A DNA stretch of 64,000 bases from Pseudomonadota bacterium (GTDB lineage Bacteria; Pseudomonadota; Gammaproteobacteria; Burkholderiales; Burkholderiaceae_C), in the NCBI GenBank assembly GCA_020161065.1, contig JAIUPH010000011.1, positions 496,001 through 560,000 on the forward strand, read 5' to 3'. Shown piece by piece: positions 45,617 to 56,337 of the stretch. How positions within the stretch are numbered: position 1 is the first letter of the stretch; each line of letters opens with the position of its first letter. The position numbers and the translations under genes were made by a program. The notes beneath the pieces were generated by a model. That model ran no database searches. It had not been told where the DNA came from and saw only the letters and a list, made by a program, of their open reading frames with translations.

Positions 45617-48322
45617 TCAGGCCTCGGCCGTCGCCGCCTGCAGCCAGGGCGCCAGCGCCTCGGCGGGCAGCGGCCGCGCGATCAGGTAGCCCTGCAGCTC
45701 GTCGCAGCCCAGGGCCAGCAGGCGGCGCAACTGCTCGGGCGTCTCGACGCCTTCGGCCACCACGTGCTTGCCGAGCGCGCGCGCCAGCGCGACGACCGAG
45801 CGCGCCACCGCGTCGGCCGAGTCGCGGCGGCCGAGGTCGCAGACGAAGCTGCGGTCGATCTTCATCACGTCGACCGGCAGCCGGTACAGCGACGACAGCG
45901 ACGAGAAGCCGGTGCCGAAGTCGTCCAGCGCCAGTTGCACGCCGGCGTCGCGCAGCGGCTGCAGACGCGCCGCGGCCTCGTCGGCGTCGCCGGCGAACAC
46001 GCTTTCGGTCAGCTCGATCTCCAGCACGCCGGGCGGCAGCGCGTGGCGGCGCAGCGCGTCCAGCACGCCGGCGGCAAAGCCGGGCTCGGCCAGTTGCAGC
46101 GCCGAAACGTTGACGGCCACGCGCGGCACGTCGACGCCGGCGTCGCGCCAGGCGCGCATCTGGCGGCAGGCGGCCTCCAGCACCCAGCGGTCGAGCGCGC
46201 CGATGAGGCCGGTTTCCTCGGCCAGCGGCACGAAGCGCGCCGGCTGCACCAGCCCGCGCGTCGGGTGCGGCCAGCGCACCAGCGCCTCGACCGAGGCCAG
46301 GCGGCGGTCGCCGGCGCGCACCCGCGGCTGGAAGTACAGGCGCAGCGCATCGCGCTGCAGCGCCACCGGCAGTTCCGACTGCACCCAGGCGCGCGCCTCG
46401 GCGCGGCGGTCCAGCGCCGGCTCGAACCAGGCATGGCGCGCGCGCCCGGCGGCCTTGGCGGCGTACATCGCCAGGTCGGCGCGGCGCATCAGCTCGACGC
46501 GCTCGCGGCCCTGCTCGGGGCAGGCCACGAGGCCGATGCTGGCGCCGATGCGCAGCGTGTGGCCGTCGATGACGAAGGGCTCGGCCAGCCGCCGGCACAG
46601 CGCCGCGGCCAGCGCGCCGGCCGGCTCGCGTTCGGGCGGCAGCAGCAGCACGAACTCGTCGCCGCCGGGCCGCGCGATGGCCAGCGCCTGCGGCGCCATC
46701 GCGCGCAGCACGGTGGCCACCTCGCACAGCAGCGCGTCGCCGACCGGGTGGCCGCGGCTGTCGTTGACCGACTTGAAGCCGTCGAGGTCGATGAAGGCCA
46801 GCACGAAGGCCGAGGCCGCGGGCGCGGCAAGCCGCTGCTCGATCTGCTCGATCAGCCCGCCGCGGTTGAGCAGCGCGGTGAGGCTGTCGCGCACGATGCG
46901 CTCGCGCAGCGCGCGGTCGCGCTCGGCGGCCACCAGCATCACGGCGACGCGGTCGGCCAGCTCGTCCAGTTCGCGGCGCAGGTCGTCGTCGCATTCGGGC
47001 AGGGCGCCGTCCAGCAGCAGCAGCGCGCGCGTGCGGCCCTGCGCCTGCGCCGGCACCAGGCACAGGCCGGACTGCACGTCCAGCTGCAGCTGGCGCGCCA
47101 CGTGGCGCGCCTCGTCGCCGCGCAGCGCGATCGGGCCGCGCTGCAGGCGGCCCAGCAATTCGGGGTCGACCGCCACCGCGGCGCCCGACTCGTCGCCTTC
47201 GGCGACGCGGCGCCAGCGGCCGCCGTCGTCGGGCGCCAGCAGCAGGCTCACGCGCACGCCGGGCACCAGGCGCCGCAGCCGCTGCAGCACGCGCTGCAGC
47301 GCGCGGCCGGTGTCGGGGCCGTCGAGGATTTCGCGGTCGATGGCCGACTGCACCTGCAGCGCCTGCATCTGCCGCTCGATACGGCCGGCCATGTCGTTGA
47401 ACGAGCCGGCAAGCTGGCCGAACTCGTCGCCTCCGGCCAGCGTGACGCGCGCCGACCAGTCGCGCCGCGCCAGCGCGCGCGTGCCGTCGAGCAGCCGCTC
47501 CAGCGGCACCGTGGTGCGCCTGATCAGCACCAGGCTCAGCACCAGCACCAGCAGCAGGCTGAACAGCGCCGCCTTCCACGCCACCTGCTCGAATGGAAAG
47601 CCGCCGACCAGCAAATGCTCGGGCGCGGCGCGCCGCGTGAACACCCAGTCGATGCTGCCGAAGTCGCCGCGCGTGAACAGGCTCCACGACGCGCTGCGGA
47701 TGCCGGCCGCGGCGTCGGCCTTGGCGTCGCTCAGGCCGTGCGGGCACAGCAGGCGCACGCCGCGCGCATCGACCACGCAGGTGCCGACAGCGGCGTCGCG
47801 CTCGCGCAGGTCGTCCCACAGGAACTGCGGCGCCAGCTCGGCGATCCACCAGCGCGCGTCGGTGCGCACGCCCACCAGCACGCGGCCCACGGCGCCGTCG
47901 CTGCCGGCGGCCCACCACAGGCGGCGGCCCTCGGTGTCGCGCGGGTCGGCGGCCAGGCGGCGCCACAGCGCCGCCAGTTCGGCCGAGCCCTGCACCGCGC
48001 CGCCGGCGTGCTCGACGGTGGCCACGCGCTCGAACAGCGCGCGCGCCGCCAGCGGCACCTGGGCCGAGGGCGAAGCGCCGGCCGGGCTGGCGGCCAGCGT
48101 CGCCAGCGCCGTCTGCGCCGACACCAGGCGGTCGTAGACGCGCAGCCCGGCGTACTTGGCGGCTTCGTGCAGCCGGCTGTGCATCAGCGAGTCGAGCCGC
48201 TCGGCCAGCACGCCGTAGGCCAGTGCCGCGAAGACGACCAGCGGCAGCGCGGCGCCGGCCAGCATCAGCCAGAACACGCGCCGCGCGACGGCGCTGCGCA
48301 GGAAGGCGGTTTCGAGACGCAT
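45617..48322 (-). CDS. Membrane GGDEF-EAL cyclic di-GMP protein with HAMP and GAF
   Basis: A 901-residue signalling protein. Order: TM1 (about 17-40), periplasmic sensor (about 40-245), TM2 (about 250-270), HAMP (TVPLERLLDGTRALARRDW), a GAF-like region (about 335-495), GGDEF (exact motif at 553-557) and EAL (E679-A680-L681 in VEALVRW). EAL residues also intact include NVSALQL, ELTES, DDFGTGFSSL, KIDRSFV and AEGVETPEQ. Both domains therefore look catalytically competent, so net c-di-GMP synthesis or breakdown cannot be predicted. ATG at 48322; the long upstream frame is shadow. Convergent with fumA, 25 bases apart. Confidence 0.93.
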   Translation of the reverse strand: MRLETAFLRSAVARRVFWLMLAGAALPLVVFAALAYGVLAERLDSLMHSRLHEAAKYAGLRVYDRLVSAQTALATLAASPAGASPSAQVPLAARALFERVATVEHAGGAVQGSAELAALWRRLAADPRDTEGRRLWWAAGSDGAVGRVLVGVRTDARWWIAELAPQFLWDDLRERDAAVGTCVVDARGVRLLCPHGLSDAKADAAAGIRSASWSLFTRGDFGSIDWVFTRRAAPEHLLVGGFPFEQVAWKAALFSLLLVLVLSLVLIRRTTVPLERLLDGTRALARRDWSARVTLAGGDEFGQLAGSFNDMAGRIERQMQALQVQSAIDREILDGPDTGRALQRVLQRLRRLVPGVRVSLLLAPDDGGRWRRVAEGDESGAAVAVDPELLGRLQRGPIALRGDEARHVARQLQLDVQSGLCLVPAQAQGRTRALLLLDGALPECDDDLRRELDELADRVAVMLVAAERDRALRERIVRDSLTALLNRGGLIEQIEQRLAAPAASAFVLAFIDLDGFKSVNDSRGHPVGDALLCEVATVLRAMAPQALAIARPGGDEFVLLLPPEREPAGALAAALCRRLAEPFVIDGHTLRIGASIGLVACPEQGRERVELMRRADLAMYAAKAAGRARHAWFEPALDRRAEARAWVQSELPVALQRDALRLYFQPRVRAGDRRLASVEALVRWPHPTRGLVQPARFVPLAEETGLIGALDRWVLEAACRQMRAWRDAGVDVPRVAVNVSALQLAEPGFAAGVLDALRRHALPPGVLEIELTESVFAGDADEAAARLQPLRDAGVQLALDDFGTGFSSLSSLYRLPVDVMKIDRSFVCDLGRRDSADAVARSVVALARALGKHVVAEGVETPEQLRRLLALGCDELQGYLIARPLPAEALAPWLQAATAEA

Positions 48323-48360
48323 GGCGGTCGGTGGCGGCGCAGGCGCTGGCCGCGTGGCCC

Positions 48361-48828
48361 TCAGAACGCCGACGCCGGGCCGATGAAGCGCCCGTTGTTG
48401 GCGCGCAGGATGTCGTCGCGGCTGGCCTTGGCCGTCAGCGGGCCGGTGCTGGCGCCGTCGGGGCCCTTGCTGTAGAGGTCGTAGTCGGTGTTCAGCGGCA
48501 CCAGGTTGTGGTCCTTGCGCGCCTTGCCGTTGCCCTTGACGGTCATCAGGTTGAGGTACTCGTAGGGGTGGCCCCAGGGGTCGAGCACGCCGCCGCGGCC
48601 GATGTCGGCCAGGCTCTCGGGCAGCTGGCCGGTGTCCAGCAGGCGCTGGTCGAGCACCAGCGCGATGGCGATGATGTCGTCCTGCGCCTGGCCGGTTTTC
48701 ATGCGGTCGCGCCAGCCGCCGAACATCGGCAGCGCGATGCCCAGCAGCACCGCGAGCATGGCCAGCGTCATCGCCAGCTCGACGAGCGTGAAGGCCGCGT
48801 CGCGGCGGCCCAGCGCCCGCGGCATCAT
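48361..48828 (-). CDS. Type II secretion/type IV pilus pseudopilin (GspG-like)
   Basis: A 155-residue prepilin-like protein. A class III signal is visible: basic leader RALGRRDA, then AFTLVELAMTLAMLAVLLGI, with E at position 5 of the mature chain; cleavage would follow Ala where Gly is usual. The soluble domain has the GspG-type motif DPWGHPYEYLN and DYDLYSKGPDG (Ca-binding region). It is an orphan: no gsp or pil genes surround it, only the GGDEF/EAL gene downstream and the MscS gene upstream on the same strand. The start is uncertain (two adjacent ATGs at 48828 and 48825). It may be assembled by a remote secretion or pilus system. Confidence 0.85.
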   Translation of the reverse strand: MMPRALGRRDAAFTLVELAMTLAMLAVLLGIALPMFGGWRDRMKTGQAQDDIIAIALVLDQRLLDTGQLPESLADIGRGGVLDPWGHPYEYLNLMTVKGNGKARKDHNLVPLNTDYDLYSKGPDGASTGPLTAKASRDDILRANNGRFIGPASAF

Positions 48829-48921
48829 CTCTGGCAGGTCCCCATGTGTGCCTATCGGCACGGCGGGGCCCGACTGAAGGCCGACGGAACACGCGGAACG
48901 CGCACGAATGCGCGCGGCGCG

Positions 48922-50181
48922 TCAGCCGGTGGGGGTGTGGATGACGCGCTGCGGGAACGGGATCTCGACGCCCAGGCGGTCCAGCGTGCGCAGCAGCGCC
49001 AGGTTGACGTCGGAGCGCACGTTGCCGGTGCCGTTGTGCGGGTCGCCGATCCAGAAGGCGACGGTCAGCTCCAGCCCGTCGGCCGCGAAGTTGCTGAGCT
49101 GCACGCCGGGCGCCGGCTGCGGCAGCACGCGCGGCACCGCGGCCACCGCCTGCACGAGTTGCGGCACCAGCGCGTCGAGCTGGGTGCCGTAGGCCACCTG
49201 CAGCACGGTGTTCAGCGCCACGTTGGGGTCGGCCAGCGAGCTGTTTTCCACGCGCTGCGTGATCATCATCTCGTTGGGCACGATCGACTCGCGGCCGTTG
49301 AGCGCGCGGATCATCGTGTAGCGCGTGCTGATGTCGGTGATGCGGCCTTCGAAGCCGTCGACCTTGACCACGTCGCCGATGCGCATGCTGCGCTCGGCCA
49401 GGATGACGAAGCCGCTGACGTAGTTGGCCGCCAGCTTCTGCAGGCCCAGGCCGATGCCCACGCCGAGCGCGCCGCCGAGCACGCCCAGGGCCGTGAGGTC
49501 GATGCCGGCGGCCGACAGCGCCACCATCAGGCCCACGAACAACAGCAGCGCGCGCAAGGCGTTGGCCGCCATCTTGCGGGTCGACAGGCTGCCGCCGCTG
49601 CCCTGCAGCAGCCGCGCTTCGAGCGCGGCCGAGATCCACAGCACCACCATCATCACCAGCACCGCGGTGATGCCGCCTTCCAGCAGGTTGCGCGCGCTGA
49701 TGCGGCTGGCGCCGACCTTCCACTCGATGTCGTCCAGCTCGGCCAGCAGCAGCGGCAGCAGCCCGGTGATCCACAGCACCATGGCGCCCCAGGCCACCCA
49801 CGACACCCAGCGCTCGACGGCGCGCATGAAGCCCGAGTTCGGGAACGCCCGGTGCAGCACGCGCACCGTGAGGCGGATGACGACCAGCGAGATCAGCACC
49901 GGCACCGCCAGCTTCATCAGCGCCGGCGGCACCCAGTGGCGCAGCGCCCAGCGCGCGACCAGGGCCAGCAGCAGCGCCGTCACCGGGAACAGCACGCCGC
50001 CGACCACGCCTTCGCCGAACCAGATGGAGTCGGGCTTGGGCTCGGGCCCGCGCAGGCCGCGCACGATGGCCCAGGCCAGCAGCAGGCAGCCGGCGATGAC
50101 GGCCGCCTCGACCAGCGCCGAGGGCCGCAGCAGCGATTCGAGGAGCCGGCCGAGCTCGTCGATCGTCAGCGGCTGCTGCAT
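48922..50181 (-). CDS. MscS-family mechanosensitive ion channel
   Basis: A 419-residue inner-membrane channel that would release solutes at low osmolarity. Several N-terminal helices precede the pore helix TM3, a Gly/Ala-rich stretch TALGVLGGALGVGIGLGLQK (about 245-265), followed by LAANYVSGFVILAERSMRIGD and the beta domain (VDGFEGRITDISTRYTMIR, then IVPNEMMITQRVEN). The C-terminal alpha/beta domain ends around VEIPFPQRVIH. Length is that of multi-helix MscS relatives. It stops 16 bases after... its promoter side adjoins the deacetylase gene, with which it probably forms an operon (16-base gap). Typical of its family. Confidence 0.93.
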   Translation of the reverse strand: MQQPLTIDELGRLLESLLRPSALVEAAVIAGCLLLAWAIVRGLRGPEPKPDSIWFGEGVVGGVLFPVTALLLALVARWALRHWVPPALMKLAVPVLISLVVIRLTVRVLHRAFPNSGFMRAVERWVSWVAWGAMVLWITGLLPLLLAELDDIEWKVGASRISARNLLEGGITAVLVMMVVLWISAALEARLLQGSGGSLSTRKMAANALRALLLFVGLMVALSAAGIDLTALGVLGGALGVGIGLGLQKLAANYVSGFVILAERSMRIGDVVKVDGFEGRITDISTRYTMIRALNGRESIVPNEMMITQRVENSSLADPNVALNTVLQVAYGTQLDALVPQLVQAVAAVPRVLPQPAPGVQLSNFAADGLELTVAFWIGDPHNGTGNVRSDVNLALLRTLDRLGVEIPFPQRVIHTPTG

Positions 50182-50197
50182 CGTCGCCGGCGGGCCG

Positions 50198-51133
50198 TCA
50201 CAGGTCGGCCAGCACGCGCACGTGCGTGGCCACGCTGCGCGCCAGCGCGCTCAGCGAGTAGCCGCCTTCCAGGCACGACACGATGCGGCCGCCGCAATGG
50301 CGCTGCGCCACGTCGAACAGCCGGCGCGTGATCCATTCGTAGTCGGCCTCGACCAGGCCGAGCTGGCCCAGGTCGTCTTCGCGGTGGGCATCGAAGCCGG
50401 CGGAGATGAACAGCATCTGCGGGCGGAATTCGTTGAGCCGCGGCGTCCACATCGCGTCGATGATCTCGCGCAGTTCGGCGCCGCGGGTGTACGGCGGAAT
50501 CGGCACGTTGACCATGTTGGTGCCCTTGGGCACCGCGCCGCTGTAGGGGTACAGCGGGTGCTGGAAGAAGCTGCACATCAGCACGCGGTCGTCGCCGGCG
50601 ATGATGTCTTCGGTGCCGTTGCCGTGGTGCACGTCGAAGTCGATGATCGCCACGCGCTGCAGGCCATGCACGTCCAGCGCATGGCGCGCCGCCACCGCCA
50701 CGTTGTTGAAGAAGCAAAAGCCCATGGTCTCGTCGCGCGTGGCGTGGTGGCCGGGCGGGCGCACCGCGCAGAAGGCGTTGCTGGCGCGCCCGGCAATCAC
50801 GTCGTCGGTGGCCGCCACCGCGGCGCCGGCGGCGCGCAGCGCGGCGCGCCAGGTGCCGGGGCAGGCCAGGGTGTCGGGGTCCAGCGCCTTGGGCTCGCCG
50901 GCGGCCTGCACCTGTTCCAGCAGGTCTTTCAGCTGCATCACGTAGCCGGCCGAATGCGCGCGCTCCAGCTGTTCCAGCGTGGCCAGCGGCGCGTCCTTGA
51001 ACTGCAGCGCGATGTCGAGGCCGGTGGCCAGCAGGTGGTCGGAGATGGCGTCCAGCCGCTGGGGGCATTCCGGGTGGCCGGCGCCCATGTCGTGCAGGCG
51101 GCAATCGGTATGGCTGTAGAACAGGGTGCTCAT
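50198..51133 (-). CDS. Histone deacetylase / acetylpolyamine amidohydrolase family protein
   Basis: A 311-residue zinc-dependent deacetylase-fold enzyme. Motifs: GAGHPECPQRL, RPPGHHATRDETMGFCFFNN, the metal site DFDVHHGNGTEDI (Asp and His), ISAGFDAHREDDLG (second Asp), and the closing LEGGYSLSALARSV with the catalytic Tyr. In bacteria such enzymes act on acetylated polyamines, acetoin-related proteins or acetyl-lysine; the substrate cannot be assigned. It ends 16 bases before the MscS gene and is divergent from the moxR operon across 42 bases. Confidence 0.93.
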   Translation of the reverse strand: MSTLFYSHTDCRLHDMGAGHPECPQRLDAISDHLLATGLDIALQFKDAPLATLEQLERAHSAGYVMQLKDLLEQVQAAGEPKALDPDTLACPGTWRAALRAAGAAVAATDDVIAGRASNAFCAVRPPGHHATRDETMGFCFFNNVAVAARHALDVHGLQRVAIIDFDVHHGNGTEDIIAGDDRVLMCSFFQHPLYPYSGAVPKGTNMVNVPIPPYTRGAELREIIDAMWTPRLNEFRPQMLFISAGFDAHREDDLGQLGLVEADYEWITRRLFDVAQRHCGGRIVSCLEGGYSLSALARSVATHVRVLADL

Positions 51134-51175
51134 CGGTCGCTTCGTCTCGTGTTTTTTCCGCTATGGTCGGGCCGC

Positions 51176-52098
<923 letters not shown>

Positions 52099-52102
<4 letters not shown>

Positions 52103-53058
52103 TCCAGCATTGGCGGCGACGCGTGCGCGGCTGGTGGCTGGCGCGGCTGCCGCTCACCGACAACTGGACGCTGACCCAGGGCAACATCTACATCCTGCCC
52201 ACGCGCGCCGGTCTGGTGTTCGCGCTGACGCTGGTGCTGATGCTGCTGGCCTCGATCAACTACCAGTTGAATCTCGGTTATGCGCTGACCTTTTTGCTGG
52301 CCGGCGCCGGCCTGGTGTCGATGCACCTCACGCACGCCACGCTGCGCGGGCTGACGCTGCACCTGCGCCCGGTGGCGCCGGTGTTCGCCGGCGACGCGGC
52401 GCTGCTGGAGATCGTCTGCATCAACCCCGGCGCCGAACGCCACGGCCTGGCGCTGCGCTTCGAGGACCGCGCCGCGCACGGCAGCAGCTTCGTCTGGACC
52501 GACGTGCCGGCGCAAGGCCAGGCCAGCGCGCGCATGAGCATGCGCCCGCCGCGGCGCGGCCTGCAGCCGGTGCCGGCGCTGGTGGCCGAGACGCTGTTTC
52601 CCTTCGGCCTGTTCCGCGCCTGGACGGTGTGGCGGCCGGCGGCGCAAGCGCTGGCCTGGCCGCGGCCCGAGGTGCCGGCGCCGCCGCTGCCGCCGGCGCT
52701 GGCGCGCCCCGGCGAGCCGCACGCGCAGCCGGCACGCGGCGAAGGCGCCGAGCTCGATGGCGTGCGCGCCTGGCGCCGCGGCGACACGCTGCGCCAGGTG
52801 CTGTGGAAGAAGGTGGCCAAGAGCGGCGAATGGGTCAGCCGCGACACCGCCGGCCACGCCGCGCCCGAGCTGACGCTGGACTGGCAGGCCGCGCGCGGCG
52901 CCGATGCCGAGCAGCGCCTGTCGCGCCTGGCGGCCTGGGTGCTGCTGGCCGAGCGCGAAGGCCATGCCTTCCGGCTGACGCTGCCGGGCCGCAGCCTCGA
53001 CAGCGGCCGCGGCGACGCCCACCGCCGCGCCGCGCTGGACCTGCTGGCCTTGTGGTGA
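52099..53058 (+). CDS. DUF58 domain-containing protein
   Basis: A 319-residue membrane-anchored protein starting at GTG in the moxR stop. Two hydrophobic helices (about 35-80, LVFALTLVLMLLASINYQLN and ALTFLLAGAGLVSMH) are followed by a beta region and the DUF58 signature: GEGAELDGVRAWRRGDTLRQ, then VLWKKVAKSGEWVSRD. The family has a von Willebrand A-like core and is the usual partner of MoxR; its biochemical role is not settled. The transglutaminase gene follows 15 bases after its stop, so the three genes form one unit. Confidence 0.9.
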
Positions 53059-53073
53059 CGTGACGGCGGCGCC

Positions 53074-55101
53074 ATGAGCATTCGCGATGCCTGGCAACGC
53101 CTGCCGCGCGAAGCGCGCGACACGCTGTTCGTGCTGGGCGTCATCGCCTGGACGGTGTTGCCCCACCTCGACCACCTGCCGCCGTGGTGCGGGCTGCTGG
53201 CCGCCGTGGTGCTGCTGTGGCGCGGCCGCTTGGCGCTGCGCGGCGCGCCGCTGCCGCCGCGCTGGCAGGTCGGCCTGGTGCTGGCGCTGGCGGTGGCGCT
53301 CACCGCGTGGAGCGAACGCACCCTGCTCGGCCGCGAGGCCGGCGTCATCTTGCTGGTGATGCTGATGGCGCTGAAGACGCTGGAACTGCGCGCCCGGCGC
53401 GACGCGCTGGTCGTCTTCTTCCTCGGCTTCTTCCTGGTGCTGACGAACTTTCTGTATTCGCAATCGCTGGCGGTGGCGCTGTCGATGCTGGTCTCGGTGT
53501 GGGGCCTGCTGACGGCGCTGGTGCTGGCCCACATGCCGGTGGGCCGGCCGTCGCTGCAGCGCGCCGGCGCGCTGGCCGCGCGCGCCGCGCTGCTGGGCCT
53601 GCCGCTGATGGTGCTGCTGTTCGTGCTGTTCCCGCGCCTGGCGCCGCTGTGGGGCGTGCCGCAGGACGCCGCCGGCCGCACCGGACTGTCGGGCACGCTG
53701 CAGATGGGCGGCGTGGCGCAGATCGCCAACGACGAAAGCATCGCGCTGCGCGTGCGCTTCCTGGGTCCGGTGCCGGCGGCCGAGCAGATGTACTTCCGTG
53801 GCCCGGTGCTCAGCCGCTTCGACGGCCGCGAGTGGACGCGCAGCGCCGCCGGCTTCGCCCCGTGGCCGCGGCGGCGCGGCGAGCCGGTGGTGTTCGGCAG
53901 CGGCATCGACTACGAGATGACGCTCGAGCCCAGCCGCCTGAACCTGCTGCCGCTGCTGGAGCTGACGCCCGACCGCGCCGGCGCCGCGCCCGAGATCGAG
54001 GCCTACGGCCCGCTGCTGCGCGCCGACGCGCAATGGCAGCTCGACCGCCCGGTGACCGAGCGGCTGCGGCTGCAGGCGCGCGCCTTCACCGAGTTCCGCC
54101 TGGGCCCGCTGGACGCACTGCCCAACGCGGCCGACGACCTCGGCCTGCCCGCCGGCTACAACCCGCGCAGCCTGCTGTGGGCGCGCGCCCTGCGCGACCA
54201 GCCGCGCAACGCCGGCGCCGACGGCCGCGCGCTGGCCGAGCAACTGCTGGCCCACATCCGCGACCACGACTACAGCTACACGCTGGAACCCGGCAGCTAC
54301 GGCCGCGACGCGGTCGACGAGTTCTGGTTCGAGCGCCGGCTGGGCTTTTGCGAGCATTTCGCCGCCGCCTTCGTCGTGATGATGCGGGCGATGGACGTGC
54401 CGGCGCGCATCGTCACCGGCTACCAGGGCAGCGACCCGTTGCCGGTGGACGGCTACTACGTCGTGCGGCAGAGCCACGCCCACGCCTGGGCCGAGTTCTG
54501 GCAGCGCGGCCTGGGCTGGGTGCGCGTGGACCCCACGGCCGCGGTGGCGCCCGAGCGCATCCGCGTCAGCCGCAACCTGCAGCCGCCGCCGGGGCTGATG
54601 GCGCAGGCGCTGGGCAGCGTCGACCCCGCGATGGCGCAGCGCCTGCGCCAGGCCTGGGAGGCGCTGAACAACCGCTGGAACCAGTGGGTGCTGAACTACT
54701 CGCGCGGCGAGCAGCTCAACCTGTTGAAGAAGCTGGGCTTCGAGGCGCCGGGCTGGGCCGACCTCAGCACGCTGCTGATCGGCGTGCTGTGCGCCATCAG
54801 CATCGCCGGCGCGCTGTGGGCGTTGTGGGACCGTCACCGCCAGGACCCCTGGCAGCGCCTGCAGCGGCGCGTGGCCGCGGTGCTGGCGGCGCTGGGCGTC
54901 AGCGTCGCCGCGCACGACCCGCCGCGGCGGCGCGCCGAACGCGTGCGCCAGGCCTTGGGCGCGAGCGGCGACGCGCTGGCCGCGCAGCTCGACGCCCTCG
55001 ATCTTGCGCGTTATGCACCCGCGGCCGCCGGCCGCCCGGCGCTGTCGCTGCGCCGCTGGTGGGCCGCGTTCAAGCGGACGGCGGCGCAGCAGCGCCGATA
55101 A
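53074..55101 (+). CDS. TgpA-type membrane transglutaminase-like protein (DUF3488)
   Basis: A 675-residue inner-membrane protein: about five N-terminal helices (DUF3488 region, 1-185), a periplasmic transglutaminase-like domain, a further helix near residue 570 (LLIGVLCAISIAGALWALWD) and a C-terminal DUF4129-like tail. The triad is visible as C426 (RRLGFCEHFAAAF), His in QSHAHAWAEFW, and Asp in WVRVDPTAAVAPERI. The related TgpA is essential in Pseudomonas aeruginosa, but its substrate remains unclear. It is the third gene of the MoxR-DUF58-TgpA cluster and directly precedes a lytic transglycosylase gene, consistent with an envelope role. Confidence 0.92.
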   Translation: MSIRDAWQRLPREARDTLFVLGVIAWTVLPHLDHLPPWCGLLAAVVLLWRGRLALRGAPLPPRWQVGLVLALAVALTAWSERTLLGREAGVILLVMLMALKTLELRARRDALVVFFLGFFLVLTNFLYSQSLAVALSMLVSVWGLLTALVLAHMPVGRPSLQRAGALAARAALLGLPLMVLLFVLFPRLAPLWGVPQDAAGRTGLSGTLQMGGVAQIANDESIALRVRFLGPVPAAEQMYFRGPVLSRFDGREWTRSAAGFAPWPRRRGEPVVFGSGIDYEMTLEPSRLNLLPLLELTPDRAGAAPEIEAYGPLLRADAQWQLDRPVTERLRLQARAFTEFRLGPLDALPNAADDLGLPAGYNPRSLLWARALRDQPRNAGADGRALAEQLLAHIRDHDYSYTLEPGSYGRDAVDEFWFERRLGFCEHFAAAFVVMMRAMDVPARIVTGYQGSDPLPVDGYYVVRQSHAHAWAEFWQRGLGWVRVDPTAAVAPERIRVSRNLQPPPGLMAQALGSVDPAMAQRLRQAWEALNNRWNQWVLNYSRGEQLNLLKKLGFEAPGWADLSTLLIGVLCAISIAGALWALWDRHRQDPWQRLQRRVAAVLAALGVSVAAHDPPRRRAERVRQALGASGDALAAQLDALDLARYAPAAAGRPALSLRRWWAAFKRTAAQQRR

Positions 55102-55109
55102 TCGGCCGC

Positions 55110-56231
55110 ATGTCTGCGCCAAGCCTGTCGTGCCGCCCGGGCCTGGCCTCGCTGGCCTCGCTGGCGTTCGTCATCTCGCTCAGCGCCTCGCTGCTGGCGC
55201 CGCCGGCCGCCGCCGCCAAGCCGCCGCGCGCGCGCGCCCAGCCCGCCACCACGGAAGCCGGCACGCCTTACCGCGGCCGCCCCGAGCTGAGCGCCTTTGC
55301 CGCCGAGGTGGCCGCGCGCCGCGGCTGGGACCAAGCCTGGGTGATGCTGCAACTGGCCGACGCGCGCCAGTTGCCGCGCGTGGCCCAGCTCATCATGCCG
55401 CCGCCCGCCGGCACGGCCAAGAACTGGGCGGCCTACCGCGAACGCTTCATCGAGCCGCGCCGCGTCGCTGCCGGGCTCGACTTCTGGCAGGCCAACGAAG
55501 ACAGCCTGCAGCGGGCTGAAAGCGAATACGGCGTGCCGCCCGAAGTGGTGGTGGGCATCGTCGGCGTCGAGACCTTCTACGGCCGCGTGATGGGCAACTT
55601 CCGCGTGCTGGACGCGCTGGCCACGCTGGCCTTCGACTTCCCCAGCGGGCGCAGCGACCGCAGCGCCCTGTTCCGCGCCGAGCTGGAAGAACTGCTGGTG
55701 CTGGCGCGCCGCGAAGGCCAGCGCGCCGGCGAGATCAAGGGCTCGTACGCCGGCGCCATCGGCTGGCCGCAGTTCCTGCCGGGCAGCATCAACCGACATG
55801 CCGTCGATTTCGACGGCGACGGCCACATCGACCTGCAGCGCAGCCTGCCCGACGTGATCGGCAGCGTCGCGCACTACCTGCAGGCGCACGGCTGGCAGCG
55901 CGGCATGGCCACCCACTACGCCGTGCAGCCGCCGCCCGAGGGACCGGGCCGCGCGTTGCTGCTGGCGCCCGACATCAAGCCCAGCTTCAGCGCCGCGCAG
56001 ATGGCCGAGCAAGGCGCCGCGCTGGAAGCCGCCGCCACCACCCACGCCGGGCCGCTGGCGCTGGTGGAACTGCACAACGGCGACGCCGCGCCCAGCCACG
56101 TGGCCGGCACCGAGAACTTCTACGCCATCACGCGCTACAACTGGTCGAGCTACTACGCGCTGGCCGTCATCACGCTGGGCGAGACCGTCAAGGCGCTGCG
56201 CCAGGCGCGCAGCGCGTCGAACAACCCTTGA
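55110..56231 (+). CDS. mltB: Lytic murein transglycosylase B-like protein
   Basis: A 373-residue periplasmic enzyme that cuts peptidoglycan to 1,6-anhydromuramyl products. A signal peptide is evident (SLAFVISLSASLLAPPAAAA); there is no lipobox Cys, so unlike classical MltB it is probably soluble. Motifs: GVPPEVVVGIVGVETFYGR with the catalytic Glu, FDFPSGRSDRSALFRAELEE, GSYAGAIGWPQFLPGS, VDFDGDGHIDL, and NFYAITRYNWSSYYALAV at the end. Length is normal. The start lies 8 bases after tgpA, suggesting co-transcription with the MoxR cluster. Confidence 0.94.
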   Translation: MSAPSLSCRPGLASLASLAFVISLSASLLAPPAAAAKPPRARAQPATTEAGTPYRGRPELSAFAAEVAARRGWDQAWVMLQLADARQLPRVAQLIMPPPAGTAKNWAAYRERFIEPRRVAAGLDFWQANEDSLQRAESEYGVPPEVVVGIVGVETFYGRVMGNFRVLDALATLAFDFPSGRSDRSALFRAELEELLVLARREGQRAGEIKGSYAGAIGWPQFLPGSINRHAVDFDGDGHIDLQRSLPDVIGSVAHYLQAHGWQRGMATHYAVQPPPEGPGRALLLAPDIKPSFSAAQMAEQGAALEAAATTHAGPLALVELHNGDAAPSHVAGTENFYAITRYNWSSYYALAVITLGETVKALRQARSASNNP

Positions 56232-56337
56232 GCCAAGGACACGATGAGCCGCGCCCGTCCCCGTTCCCTGCTGGCCGCGGCCGATTGCGGCAGCGTCCAT
56301 CCGCGGCCATGAGCGCGCGCTTCACCGGAGCCAACGC

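Noticed and set aside
45764-48475. 903-codon plus-strand frame over the GGDEF/EAL gene
   Set aside because: Low-complexity composition typical of antisense frames in high-GC DNA; the minus-strand frame has intact GGDEF and EAL motifs.
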